From Erythrobacter sp. 3-20A1M (GTDB taxonomy: Bacteria > Pseudomonadota > Alphaproteobacteria > Sphingomonadales > Sphingomonadaceae), in the NCBI RefSeq assembly GCF_018636735.1, contig NZ_CP045200.1:1116001-1180000 (forward strand): a stretch of DNA of 64,000 bases, written 5' to 3'. Position 1 is the stretch's first letter. Each line of letters starts with the position of its first letter. Below, in pieces: positions 8,657 through 19,957 of this stretch. A model generated the notes under the pieces. That model made no database searches and was not told the origin of the DNA. It saw only the letters and a program-made list of their open reading frames with translations. The position numbers and the translations under genes were made by a program.

Positions 8657-9795
8657 TCCAGCGGCAGCGGATCGTCGATCTTATTCAGTGCGGGGTAGTC
8701 GACATACCCCTCCGCCCCACCACCGTAGAAGGTATCGGCATCGGGCTCGTTATAGGGGCCGTCCGCGGCGATCCGCGCGGGCAGATCGGGATTGGCGATG
8801 AACTCGCGCCCGAACGTAACCGCGTCGGCACGACCGTCGCCGACCCACGCGGCCGCCTCCTCCGGTTCGAAATCGCCATTGGCGACGAACACCCCGTCGA
8901 ACGCCTCACGCATCGCGCCAACGATGCTGTCGCCCTCTTCCGATCCGCCGCTGCCGGTCTGGCCGTTGGGGCGCACGACGTGGAGATAGGCGAGGCCGCG
9001 TCCGGCGAGCTTGGCCGCCGCCGCCGGATAGCTCTCCTCCGGCTTCGCGTCGGACGTCCCGCCCGGTCCGCCCATCGGCGACAGGCGCACGCCGACGCGG
9101 CCCGCGGGCAGGACCTCGGTAACCGCGGCAACCACCTCGTCCAGCAGGCGCAACCGATTGTCGAGGTTGCCGCCATAGTCGTCGTCGCGCGTATTCGTCT
9201 CGCTGCGGATGAACTGGTCGATCAGGTAGTTGTTCGCCGCGTGGATCTCGACGCCATCGAAGCCCGCTTTTGCCGCGCAGCGTGCGGCATGGCGATAGTC
9301 GTCCAACAAGCGCGGAATTTGGTCGAGCGGCAGGGCGCGCGCTTCCCCGAATGCGACGGTCGGCCCATCCTCGTGCCGGTCGCCCACGAAGGCCTCACCC
9401 TCGGGCGTCCAGGCGCTGGCCGATACCGGCGCCTTGCCGTCGGGCTGGAACACGGGATGGCTGATCGCGCCGACATGCCACAACTGGCAGAAGATGCGCC
9501 CGCCTGCGTTATGCACGGCGTCGGTCACCAGCTTCCAGCTTTCCACCTGACCATCGGTGAAGATGCCCGGCGTCCAGGCATATCCCTGCCCCTCGTGGCT
9601 GATCTGCGTCGCTTCCGACACGATCAGCCCAGCGGACGCGCGCTGGCTGTAATAGAGCGCGTGCAGCGGGGTCTGCTCGCAATCCTTTGCGGTGGAGCGA
9701 CTGCGCGTGAGCGGCGCCATCCAGATGCGATTGGGCACGGTGAATTGCGGCAGGTCGAGCGCGTCGAACAGCGCGCTGTGCTGGGTGTCGGTCAT
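8653..9795 (-). CDS. Old Yellow Enzyme family alkene reductase
   Basis: 380 residues. It is an FMN-dependent NAD(P)H:flavin oxidoreductase of the NemA/OYE class, which reduces activated C=C bonds and electrophiles. Diagnostic blocks are the N-terminal MAPLTRSR, the substrate-binding pair in EIHAANNYLIDQF (His and Asn), QLWHVG, and the phosphate-binding end GREFIANPDLPARI. The TIM-barrel length is normal. The downstream glycosylase starts inside its stop codon. A role in detoxifying reactive electrophiles would fit coupling with a DNA-repair enzyme, but that is inference. Confidence 0.92.
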   Translation of the reverse strand: MTDTQHSALFDALDLPQFTVPNRIWMAPLTRSRSTAKDCEQTPLHALYYSQRASAGLIVSEATQISHEGQGYAWTPGIFTDGQVESWKLVTDAVHNAGGRIFCQLWHVGAISHPVFQPDGKAPVSASAWTPEGEAFVGDRHEDGPTVAFGEARALPLDQIPRLLDDYRHAARCAAKAGFDGVEIHAANNYLIDQFIRSETNTRDDDYGGNLDNRLRLLDEVVAAVTEVLPAGRVGVRLSPMGGPGGTSDAKPEESYPAAAAKLAGRGLAYLHVVRPNGQTGSGGSEEGDSIVGAMREAFDGVFVANGDFEPEEAAAWVGDGRADAVTFGREFIANPDLPARIAADGPYNEPDADTFYGGGAEGYVDYPALNKIDDPLPLE

Positions 9796-9891
9796 GAAGG
9801 CTCCGGTGCTGAGGACAATGCGGGCGGGACGCGTCCCGCTCGGTTCGTGTTTGCAACGCGAATGGCCCGCGCTGCGTTCCGGCTGCCGGGT

Positions 9892-10098
9892 CTACGAGGC
9901 CGCGTAGCGTGCGGCGAACACGGCCTCGCGCTCGGCTTTCTTCATCCCTGCGGTTTCGTCCATGAAGCGATTGCGATCAGCGCGGGTCGCGAACACCCAC
10001 ACGCATACGCTGTCCGGCCCGTGGTAGATCGCCTTCAGTTCGTCGTCGATCGCGTTGAGTTCGGGCGGGATGGCCACAGGGATGCAAATGGAATTCAT
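9892..10098 (-). CDS. Hypothetical protein, 68 residues
   Basis: The ATG at 10098 starts a 68-residue protein beginning MNSICIPVAIPPELNAID. It is probably cytosolic, with no signal peptide or membrane segment, and has a charged C-terminal helix rich in Arg, Glu and Ala. No family recognised. It lies between the OYE gene and a GNAT gene on the same strand and could be co-transcribed with the GNAT gene, which ends 28 bases upstream. Confidence 0.5.
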   Translation of the reverse strand: MNSICIPVAIPPELNAIDDELKAIYHGPDSVCVWVFATRADRNRFMDETAGMKKAEREAVFAARYAAS

Positions 10099-10126
10099 GG
10101 CGCTGCCTCTGATGGTTGCGGATCGT

Positions 10127-10558
10127 TTATAGCTCGCGCGCGAACCGCAGACTGGTTCGCATGTAGCCGTGCCGCTCATAGAAACGATGCGCGGCTTCCA
10201 GTTCGAAACGGCTGGTCACCTCGATCAGCGTGCACCCTTGGCTCGATAGCCGCCCCTGCGCGGCATGCACCAGAGCGCTGCCAATCCCGCAGCCTCGCCA
10301 AGCCTCTTCCACGACCAGGACCGAAATCCGGCCGACCGGTGCGGGGCGGTGCGGAGTCACCATCCGGCTAGTTGCGATGCAGCCCACAGGCGTGTCATCG
10401 GTAGTCGCCGCCACCAACAGGCCGTCGCCGCGATCCTGCATGGCGGTCAACCGATCCGCAATCAGTAGGGGCGAGAGATCGAAACGGATCGATCCGAACA
10501 GGCGCGAAATCGCTTCGCAATCCGCGGCGCGGCCATCCCGGATCGCGAAATCGCTCAT
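10127..10558 (-). CDS. GNAT family N-acetyltransferase
   Basis: 143 residues. The acetyl-CoA-binding motif A is recognisable as ISVLVVEEAWRGCGIGSALV, with the Q/R-x-x-G-x-G/A pyrophosphate loop in the form RGCGIGSAL, followed by the typical C-terminal FYERHGYMRT. Members acetylate amines of small molecules, peptides or antibiotics; the acceptor is not predictable here. It lies 25 bases downstream of guaA on the same strand. Confidence 0.85.
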   Translation of the reverse strand: MSDFAIRDGRAADCEAISRLFGSIRFDLSPLLIADRLTAMQDRGDGLLVAATTDDTPVGCIATSRMVTPHRPAPVGRISVLVVEEAWRGCGIGSALVHAAQGRLSSQGCTLIEVTSRFELEAAHRFYERHGYMRTSLRFAREL

Positions 10559-10583
10559 CGAAGGCCGTTTGCTTTCAGGCGGA

Positions 10584-12158
10584 TCACTCCCACTCGATCG
10601 TGCCCGGCGGCTTGCTGGTGTAATCGTAGACCACGCGGTTGATGCCCTGCACCTCGTTGACGATGCGGGTGGCGCACTGGGTCAGGAAGGCCGCATCGAA
10701 GGGATAGACGTCGGCGGTCATGCCGTCGGTGCTGGTCACGGCGCGCAAACCGCACACGCTGTCATAGGTGCGCCCGTCACCCATCACGCCCACGGTCTTG
10801 ACCGGCAACAGCACGGCGAAAGCCTGCCAGATCGCGTCGTAGAGCCCGGCGTTGCGGATCTCCTCGAGATAGATCGCGTCGGCCTTGCGCAGGATGTCGC
10901 AGCGCTCCTTCGTCACCTCGCCGGGAATGCGGATGGCGAGGCCGGGGCCAGGAAAGGGGTGACGGCCGACGAAGGCCTCTGGCAGGCCCAGCTCGCGGCC
11001 CAGATCGCGCACCTCGTCCTTGAACAGTTCACGCAAGGGCTCGACGAGCGCCATGTCCATCCGCTCCGGCAACCCACCGACATTGTGATGGCTCTTGATC
11101 GTCACGCTCGGCCCGCCGGTAAAGCTGACGCTCTCGATCACGTCGGGATAGAGCGTGCCCTGCGCGAGGAAATCCGCCCCGCCGATCGCCTTCGCCTCTT
11201 CCTCGAACACGTCGATGAAGGTCTTGCCGATGAACTTGCGCTTCTTTTCGGGGTCGGTTTCGCCCGTCAGGCCGGACAGGAAGCGCTCCTCCGCGTCCAC
11301 CACCACCAGCGGGATGTTGTACGATCCGCGAAACAGCGATTCGACCTGCTCGCGCTCGTTGGTGCGGAGCAGCCCATGGTCGACGAACACGCAGGTCAGC
11401 TGCTCGCCGATCGCCTCGTGGATCAAGACCGCGGCGACCGCGCTATCGACGCCGCCAGAGAGGCCGCAGATCACCCGCTTGTCGCCGACCTGCGCGCGGA
11501 TTTCCTCGATCTTGGTCGCGCGAAATTCGGCCATGGTCCAGTCGCCCGCGAGCCCGCAGACATGCCGCGCGAAATTGGCGAGTAGCTTCGCGCCGTCGGG
11601 CGTGTGCACGACCTCCGGGTGGAACTGCGTGCCGTAGAGTTTGCGCGACTCGTCGGCGATCACGGCGAAGGGCGCGCCGTCGCTGGTCGCCACGATCTCG
11701 AACCCCTCGGCGAACTGGGTGACCTTGTCGCCATGGCTCATCCACACCTGGTGCCGCTCGCCGACCTGCCACAGCCCGTCGAACAAGGCGCATTCCTGTG
11801 TGACGGTGAGATAGGCGCGCCCGAACTCTCCCCCTTCGCCCGTCTCGTGCCCCGGCCGGACCTCGCCGCCGAGCTGGTGCGTCATGACCTGCTGGCCGTA
11901 GCAGATGCCCAGGATCGGCAGGCCGCTGTCGAACAGCACCTGCGGCGCGCGCGGGCTGCCGTCCTCAGGCACGCTGGCGGGCGAGCCGGACAGAATGATG
12001 CCCTTCGGTTTGAGCCGCTCAAACGCCTCCTCGGCCTGTGTGAAGGGAGCGATCTCGGAATAGACGCCCGCCTCGCGAATGCGGCGCGCGATCAGTTGCG
12101 TCACCTGGCTGCCGAAATCGACGATCAGGATGGAATCGGGAAGGTGCTCTTGGTCCAT
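10584..12158 (-). CDS. guaA: GMP synthase (glutamine-hydrolysing)
   Basis: 524 residues from the ATG at 12158. It converts XMP to GMP using ATP and glutamine. The N-terminal class I glutamine amidotransferase domain (about 1-200) contains the nucleophile Cys in LGICYGQQ and the His-x-Glu in QFHPEVVH. The ATP-pyrophosphatase domain follows with the P-loop SGGVDS, and the C-terminal dimerisation domain ends PPGTIEWE, the hallmark GuaA terminus. The open frame upstream of 12158 is non-conserved and was left out. Confidence 0.96.
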   Translation of the reverse strand: MDQEHLPDSILIVDFGSQVTQLIARRIREAGVYSEIAPFTQAEEAFERLKPKGIILSGSPASVPEDGSPRAPQVLFDSGLPILGICYGQQVMTHQLGGEVRPGHETGEGGEFGRAYLTVTQECALFDGLWQVGERHQVWMSHGDKVTQFAEGFEIVATSDGAPFAVIADESRKLYGTQFHPEVVHTPDGAKLLANFARHVCGLAGDWTMAEFRATKIEEIRAQVGDKRVICGLSGGVDSAVAAVLIHEAIGEQLTCVFVDHGLLRTNEREQVESLFRGSYNIPLVVVDAEERFLSGLTGETDPEKKRKFIGKTFIDVFEEEAKAIGGADFLAQGTLYPDVIESVSFTGGPSVTIKSHHNVGGLPERMDMALVEPLRELFKDEVRDLGRELGLPEAFVGRHPFPGPGLAIRIPGEVTKERCDILRKADAIYLEEIRNAGLYDAIWQAFAVLLPVKTVGVMGDGRTYDSVCGLRAVTSTDGMTADVYPFDAAFLTQCATRIVNEVQGINRVVYDYTSKPPGTIEWE

Positions 12159-12208
12159 GCGCGCACCTAGGCCACGCGCGCGAGGCAAGTCCAGCGTACG
12201 GCGCGCGG

Positions 12209-12913
12209 CTATCCGCCGCTCAGCGAGCCGAGCACGAAGGCGAGTATCACGCCGAGCGCGGTGGCGACCCCGGCCCAGTGGCGATCCTCCTTGAACGCCT
12301 GTGGGAAAACTTCCGTCGCGAGGCTCGCGACCACGGCCCCAGCCGCGAAGCAGCGGATCACCGCCAGCACTTCCTCGGGCGCACCTTCCAGCAACAGGTT
12401 GCCCGCGATCGCCGCGGCAGACAGCAAGGCGGCGGTCGCGACCCACAGCCACAGCACCTTTGTTTTGGAGTGCCGTCCGCCTGCCATGCTCTTGGCCCCG
12501 CCCGCCGCCTCCGGCAGGTTGGAAAGCAGGATCGAACCCGCCAGCGCCGCGACCTCCTTCGGACCGGCACCGATCAACGCGACGCCGAGCGCGAGGTTCT
12601 CGGGTATCCCATCAAGCGTGATCGCCGCCAGCAATCCGCCGCCCGAGTTCGAGCCCCATTTCTCGTCGACCAGATAGTCGAGCACCGCGAACACCACCGC
12701 TCCCGCCCCGACACCCGCCATGGCGTGAAATATCGAGCTCTTGTCGATCGACGGCTCAATCAATTCGCTGACCACCGACAGCAGCAGCGCACCGCCCGCC
12801 AGCGCGACGATGAACCCCTCGGTACGTTTTCCCAGCTTTCCGTAAATTCCCCAGGCCGCGCCGAGCACGAGCGCTCCCGATACGACCGCAACTACGATAA
12901 GCGTCATGATCAT
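12209..12913 (-). CDS. ZIP family metal transporter, variant metal site
   Basis: 234 residues with about eight hydrophobic segments and a short His-containing loop (GGRHSKTK). The two membrane motifs that bind metal in classical ZIP proteins (HNxPEG) appear here as [11 protein letters not shown] and [10 protein letters not shown], so His is replaced by Asp and Ser, while Pro-Glu is kept in both. This fits a recognised subgroup of bacterial ZIP-like proteins, but the transported metal is uncertain. It is the last gene of the minus-strand block before the divergent gyrB. Confidence 0.8.
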   Translation of the reverse strand: MIMTLIVVAVVSGALVLGAAWGIYGKLGKRTEGFIVALAGGALLLSVVSELIEPSIDKSSIFHAMAGVGAGAVVFAVLDYLVDEKWGSNSGGGLLAAITLDGIPENLALGVALIGAGPKEVAALAGSILLSNLPEAAGGAKSMAGGRHSKTKVLWLWVATAALLSAAAIAGNLLLEGAPEEVLAVIRCFAAGAVVASLATEVFPQAFKEDRHWAGVATALGVILAFVLGSLSGG

Positions 12914-12992
12914 GGTTCCGCCGCTAGGCCCTCCCGTAGGAGCGGTAAAGCGGATCGGCGGGGTACCCCGCAGAAAAATGCTTCCCTTTCAA

Positions 12993-13059
12993 GCAACAAG
13001 GTTGCGCAAGTTTGCGCGCTTTTCACGTAATCTCCCGTTCATGTTGCGCATAATGCAAC
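12993..13059. repeat. Clustered GTTGC/GCAAC repeats, possible operator
   Basis: GCAAC-N3-GTTGC occurs at about 12993-13005 and GTTGC-N7-GCAAC at 13043-13059. The octamer GTTGCGCA occurs twice with starts 42 bases apart (13001 and 13043), and a related TTGCGC lies at 13012. The spacing of about four helical turns suggests a protein-binding array. It lies 80-146 bases before the ZIP gene start. Confidence 0.35.
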
Positions 13060-13268
13060 TCACCTGCGGATTTTCTCACTTTTGGCTGGCGCAAGACGCG
13101 CCTATTTGCCCCTCAGAGCCGGGCGGCGAGTGCCTCTCTCCCCCTCCCCCCAAAGCCTCGCCGTCCGGTCCTCTACCTCCCCACACATTCGAGCACCCCG
13201 ATCATCACGTCGCTTCAGGCGCGAGGCGCGCGATGGATTTCGCCCGCTTTCCAAGCCGTGGACAATAG

Positions 13269-15845
<2,577 letters not shown>

Positions 15846-15954
15846 CCCCGCTCAGGCCGACGATTAGAACAGATCGCTGACGCCGATGGCCGTGTCTCCT
15901 GCGGGGACGGCCCGGCTCGACAAGCGACGTGCGGCCCGTCACAGCCGGCCTGCG

Positions 15955-17136
15955 ATGCATTACGATGCGATTATCCTGGGCGGCGGAGCGGCCGGCCTGT
16001 TCTGCGCCGCCATAGCGGGGCAGCGCGGGCGGCGCGTGCTGGTCTTGGAGCGGTCGGAGACAATCGGCAGAAAGATTCTGATTTCCGGCGGAGGGCGGTG
16101 CAATTTCACCAATCTCGGTACCGGGCCGGAGAACTATCTCTCGGCCAATCCGCATTTCGCCAAGAGCGCGCTCGCCCGTTATACGCCGCGCGATTTTCTC
16201 GATCTGGTCGAGCGATACGGCATCGCCTGGCACGAGAAGACACTGGGTCAGCTGTTTTGCGACGGGAGCGCCCGGCAGATCGTCGACATGCTGGTGGCCG
16301 AATGCGACAAGGGCGGGGTAGAGATTGTAACCGGCGCGCAGGTTTCGTCGGTCGAGGCGGTGGACGACGGCTACCGCGTCTCTTCCCACGATGCATCCTA
16401 CGCAGGCGCGCAACTCGTCATCGCCACCGGTGGCCCATCCATCCCCAAGATGGGCGCGAGCGATTTCGCCTACCGGCTCGCGCGGCAATTCGGTCTCAAG
16501 GTCGTCGAACCGCGCCCGGCGCTGGTACCACTGGTGCTCGGCGGCGAGGAAGTACTGTTCCGCGAGCTGTCGGGCGTCTCCGCCCCGGTCGAAACCAGCT
16601 CTGGCAGCAACAAAGCGCGCGGCACTTTCCGCGAGGCGGCGCTATTCACGCATCGCGGACTGTCCGGCCCGGCGATATTGCAGGCGAGTTCCTACTGGCG
16701 ACCGGGCGAGCCGGTGGACGTGGATTTCGTGCCCGACGCCCCGGATGGCTGGTTGATCGCGGCAAAAGCGCAGGCTCCGCGAAAGACAGCCGCGGCGCTC
16801 CTCGCAGAACATTTGCCCCAACGTCTCGCGGAAACTCTGGCCGACCGGCTGGGGCTGGATCGTCCCCTCGGTGAGACGACCGACAAGGTGTTGCGCGCGG
16901 CAGAGGCGCTGCTTGCCAATTGGCGCTTCACGCCATCGGGGAGCGAGGGTTTCGCCAAGGCGGAGGTGACCGCGGGCGGCATCGCCACTGCCGAGATGTC
17001 CTCGCAGACTCTGGGGGCGAAACGCGTGCCCGGCCTTTACGCAATCGGCGAAGCGGTGGACGTCACCGGATGGCTCGGCGGCTATAACTTCCAGTGGGCG
17101 TGGGCGAGCGGTTACGCCTGCGGGCAGGCGCTCTAG
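15955..17136 (+). CDS. FAD-dependent oxidoreductase of the YhiN/HI0933 family
   Basis: 393 residues from the ATG at 15955; the open frame begins at 15886 but the N-terminal dinucleotide fold starts at MHYDAIILGGGAAGLFCA. Family hallmarks are GRKILISGGGRCNFTN, an ATGGPSIPKMGASDF block, the GLSGPAILQAS region, and the C-terminal GLYAIGEAVDVTGWLGGYNFQWAW that closes the FAD site. The enzymes are flavoproteins of unclear physiological substrate. It follows gyrB by about 110 bases on the same strand. Confidence 0.9.
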   Translation: MHYDAIILGGGAAGLFCAAIAGQRGRRVLVLERSETIGRKILISGGGRCNFTNLGTGPENYLSANPHFAKSALARYTPRDFLDLVERYGIAWHEKTLGQLFCDGSARQIVDMLVAECDKGGVEIVTGAQVSSVEAVDDGYRVSSHDASYAGAQLVIATGGPSIPKMGASDFAYRLARQFGLKVVEPRPALVPLVLGGEEVLFRELSGVSAPVETSSGSNKARGTFREAALFTHRGLSGPAILQASSYWRPGEPVDVDFVPDAPDGWLIAAKAQAPRKTAAALLAEHLPQRLAETLADRLGLDRPLGETTDKVLRAAEALLANWRFTPSGSEGFAKAEVTAGGIATAEMSSQTLGAKRVPGLYAIGEAVDVTGWLGGYNFQWAWASGYACGQAL

Positions 17137-17157
17137 CACTCCACCATTCGGCCTGCC

Positions 17158-17454
17158 CTAAGGCGTGGGAGTGGCAGCCGGGGCTGGGCTACGGGTACCG
17201 GGCGTGGGTGAACCCGGCAGGTCGGACATGACCGGCGGAGCGGTCTCGGGCGTTGCCGCACCGGTGGTGGCTTCCGGAACGGTGACCGTTTCCACAGGCT
17301 CTTCCGGCAGGTCGACCGGCACGCCGGTTTCGGGCGCGGTGGTCGCACCGACCATGTCCGTGGTGTTGTCCTGCTCGTCCTGCGCAGGCTCTCCGCAAGC
17401 GGCGAGACCGAGCGCGAGCGAACCGGCGAGGGCGATTTTGGCGAGGATGCGCAT
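17158..17454 (-). CDS. Small putative lipoprotein with Pro/Thr-rich tail
   Basis: 98 residues. A lipoprotein signal peptide ends in LGLAACGEP, placing the acylated Cys at residue 20. The mature part is rich in Pro, Thr, Glu and Ala, has no other Cys and is probably disordered. An AGGAG ribosome site stands just before the ATG. It is convergent with the flavoprotein gene. No function can be assigned. Confidence 0.7.
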   Translation of the reverse strand: MRILAKIALAGSLALGLAACGEPAQDEQDNTTDMVGATTAPETGVPVDLPEEPVETVTVPEATTGAATPETAPPVMSDLPGSPTPGTRSPAPAATPTP

Positions 17455-17653
17455 GGGAACTCCTTCGAAGACTGATGCCCCCGATCTACGAATGAAGGGC
17501 TATGGAAGTTTCACGCACGTTCGGGTTGGGCGCGCCCGTGCTGCGCCCAACCCGCTAGAGCGCCCGCGTCCTTCGACTTGCCATAACGCTAAAAGTGAAT
17601 TTACCATGTTCGCATCGGGGGCCTCGCCCCGAGTCGGCAGGGGGAGTTCGACC

Positions 17654-18217
17654 ATGTATCGTTGGGGTATGGGAATTGCGGCGATTGTGCTCGCGGGTGC
17701 CGGTCCTGCGCAGGCCGCGACGGTAATCGATTCCGGGACGTTCGACGCGGACGATTTCGTGTACGAGTCGCCCAGCACCACGCTGGGTCCGGGCCGCTAC
17801 CGCTTCGTGGTGCAAACCTCGGTGCCGGTCGAGGGATTCTTCGGTGACGCGATCAAGCAGACCACCACCAATTTCTATTGCGACGAGGGCGATGGCGAGT
17901 TCGCCTGCGGCGGTGACGACGTCCCGACCTACGCTTCGTTCACACAGGTCAATCCGTCGCGATATCTGGCGACGCTGACCGTGGATGCACCGCAAACGGT
18001 GTATTTCGGCGGAGGCGGGTTCGAGACCGGCTACGACGAATTCGACAGCTGCTGCGAATTCGAATTCTCCTTCGAGACGACCCAGGCCGGCAGCTACACG
18101 CTGTCTTACGGCGCGGTTCCGGAACCGGCGCTGTGGATGCTGATGATCCTCGGCTTCGGCGCGGTCGGCGGGGCGATGCGCAAGCGGCGCACAACGGCCA
18201 GCGCTTCCTACGCCTGA
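17654..18217 (+). CDS. Exported PEP-CTERM-like protein
   Basis: 187 residues from the ATG at 17654, with GGGGAG as ribosome site. A signal peptide (MYRWGMGIAAIVLAGAG, ending PAQAA) is followed by a beta-rich, acidic and aromatic region with a Cys pair in FDSCCEF. The C-terminus has the three-part sorting signal: VPEPALW, a hydrophobic helix (MLMILGFGAVGGAM) and a basic end RKRR. This resembles the PEPxxWA-CTERM signal of sphingomonads, with Met where Ala is usual after Trp. Exosortase-type processing at the envelope is expected; the processing enzyme is not in this window. Confidence 0.82.
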   Translation: MYRWGMGIAAIVLAGAGPAQAATVIDSGTFDADDFVYESPSTTLGPGRYRFVVQTSVPVEGFFGDAIKQTTTNFYCDEGDGEFACGGDDVPTYASFTQVNPSRYLATLTVDAPQTVYFGGGGFETGYDEFDSCCEFEFSFETTQAGSYTLSYGAVPEPALWMLMILGFGAVGGAMRKRRTTASASYA

Positions 18218-18231
18218 ACCGTTTCGCTTAG

Positions 18232-19839
18232 CTACATCCTGAACACGCCGAAGCGCGGACGCTCGGGGATCGGGGCTTCGAGCGTGGCGGCGAACGCCAG
18301 GCCCAGCACATCGCGGGTCTGCGCCGGATCGATCACCCCGTCGTCCCACATCCGCGCGGTGGCGTAATAGGGATTGCCCTCGCTCTCGTACTTCTCGCGG
18401 ATCGGGGCCTTGAATTCCTCGGCCTGCTCCTCGGTCCAGCTGTCGGCATCGCGGTGGACGGTCGCGAGCACGCTCGCCGCCTGTTCGCCGCCCATCACGC
18501 TGATGCGTGCGTTGGGCCAGGTGAACAGGAAGCGCGGCGAATAGGCGCGGCCCGCCATTCCGTAATTGCCCGCCCCGAAGCTGCCGCCGATTACCACCGT
18601 GATCTTGGGCACGTTGGCGGTGGCGACCGCGGTGACGAGCTTCGCCCCATGCTTGGCGATACCTTCCGCCTCGTATTTCCCGCCGACCATGAAGCCGGAG
18701 ATGTTCTGGAGGAACAGCAACGGGATGCGCCGCTGGCAGGCAAGCTCGATGAAATGCGCGCCCTTCATCGCGCTTTCCGAGAACAGCACGCCGTTATTGG
18801 CGAGGATCGCGACCGGCATGCCCCAGATATGGGCGAAGCCGCATACCAGCGTGCCGCCGTAATCCTTCTTGAACTCGTGGAACTCGGACCCGTCCACCAG
18901 CCGCGCGATCACCTCGTGCACGTCGTAGGGCGCGCGCACATCCTCGGGGATCAGGGCATAGAGGTCGTCCGCGTCGAATTTCGGCGGGCGCGGGTCCTTC
19001 ACCGCAATATCCGCCGCCTCGCCGGTGTTCGCGCCCAGATGGCTCACGATGTCGCGCACGATGGTGAGCGCGTGCTCGTCGTTCTCGGCCAGGTGGTCGA
19101 CCACGCCGCTCTTTTTCGCGTGGAGGTCGCCGCCGCCCAGATCCTCGGCGCTGATTTCCTCTCCCGTCGCCGCCTTCACCAGCGGCGGACCGGCGAGGAA
19201 GATCGTGCCCTGGTTGCGCACGATCACGGTCTCGTCGCTCATCGCCGGGACATAGGCACCGCCTGCGGTGCAGGACCCCATCACGCAGGCGATCTGCGGG
19301 ATGCCGAGCGACGACATCTGCGCCTGGTTGAAGAAGATCCGCCCGAAATGGTCGCGGTCCGGGAAGACCTCTGCCTGATAGGGCAGGTTCGCGCCGCCGC
19401 TGTCGACCAGATAGATGCATGGCAGGCGGTTTTCCTGTGCGATTTCCTGCGCGCGCAGATGCTTCTTGACCGTCATAGGGTAGTAGCTGCCGCCCTTCAC
19501 CGTGGCGTCGTTGGCGGCGATCATCACCTGCCGCCCGGCCACGCGCCCGATCCCGGCGATGATCGATGCGCCGTTGACGTCGCCGCCGTACATGCCGTTC
19601 GCGGCCAGCTGCCCGATCTCGAGAAAGGGACTTCCCGGATCGAGCAGTCGCTCGACCCGCTCGCGCGGCAGAAGCTTGCCCCGTTCGACATGCTTGTCGC
19701 GATGCCGCTCCGGCCCGCCGAGCGCCGCTTCGGCCACGCGGGCACGCAATTTGGCGGCCAGCGCGCGGTTGTGTTCGAAACGGGCTTTCGCTTCGGGGCT
19801 TTCCCGGTCGAGCGTCGAAGTCAGCACAGGTGCGGTCAT
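18232..19839 (-). CDS. Methylcrotonoyl-CoA carboxylase, carboxyltransferase (beta) subunit
   Basis: 535 residues from the ATG at 19839. It catalyses transfer of carboxyl from biotin to 3-methylcrotonyl-CoA in leucine breakdown. The two carboxyltransferase halves are intact: N-terminal [36 protein letters not shown] and [19 protein letters not shown]-terminal [35 protein letters not shown] and [13 protein letters not shown]. These match MCC beta better than propionyl-CoA carboxylase. The biotin-carrying alpha subunit is not in the window. Isovaleryl-CoA dehydrogenase, the preceding enzyme of the pathway, lies about 3 kb away on the same strand. Confidence 0.9.
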   Translation of the reverse strand: MTAPVLTSTLDRESPEAKARFEHNRALAAKLRARVAEAALGGPERHRDKHVERGKLLPRERVERLLDPGSPFLEIGQLAANGMYGGDVNGASIIAGIGRVAGRQVMIAANDATVKGGSYYPMTVKKHLRAQEIAQENRLPCIYLVDSGGANLPYQAEVFPDRDHFGRIFFNQAQMSSLGIPQIACVMGSCTAGGAYVPAMSDETVIVRNQGTIFLAGPPLVKAATGEEISAEDLGGGDLHAKKSGVVDHLAENDEHALTIVRDIVSHLGANTGEAADIAVKDPRPPKFDADDLYALIPEDVRAPYDVHEVIARLVDGSEFHEFKKDYGGTLVCGFAHIWGMPVAILANNGVLFSESAMKGAHFIELACQRRIPLLFLQNISGFMVGGKYEAEGIAKHGAKLVTAVATANVPKITVVIGGSFGAGNYGMAGRAYSPRFLFTWPNARISVMGGEQAASVLATVHRDADSWTEEQAEEFKAPIREKYESEGNPYYATARMWDDGVIDPAQTRDVLGLAFAATLEAPIPERPRFGVFRM

Positions 19840-19920
19840 GGGCAATGCGCCTAGCGCGTGGCGCGGCAATCGCCAACCGCCATGCGCGTTCATTGCCAGT
19901 ACCGGTGGCCGGGCGTATGC

Positions 19921-19935
19921 GAATGCACCGCATTC
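19921..19935. promoter_or_regulatory. Inverted repeat in the divergent gap
   Basis: GAATGC-ACC-GCATTC is a perfect 6-3-6 inverted repeat between the divergent carboxylase (start 19839) and M13 peptidase (start 19958) genes. Its symmetry and position suggest an operator. The binding protein is unknown. Confidence 0.3.
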
Positions 19936-19957
19936 ACTGACAAGGTCGTCCGCACCG

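Noticed and set aside
13257-13265. DnaA-box-like TTGTCCACG near gyrB, possible origin
   Set aside because: Single site with two mismatches, no AT-rich unwinding region, and dnaA/dnaN/recF are absent.
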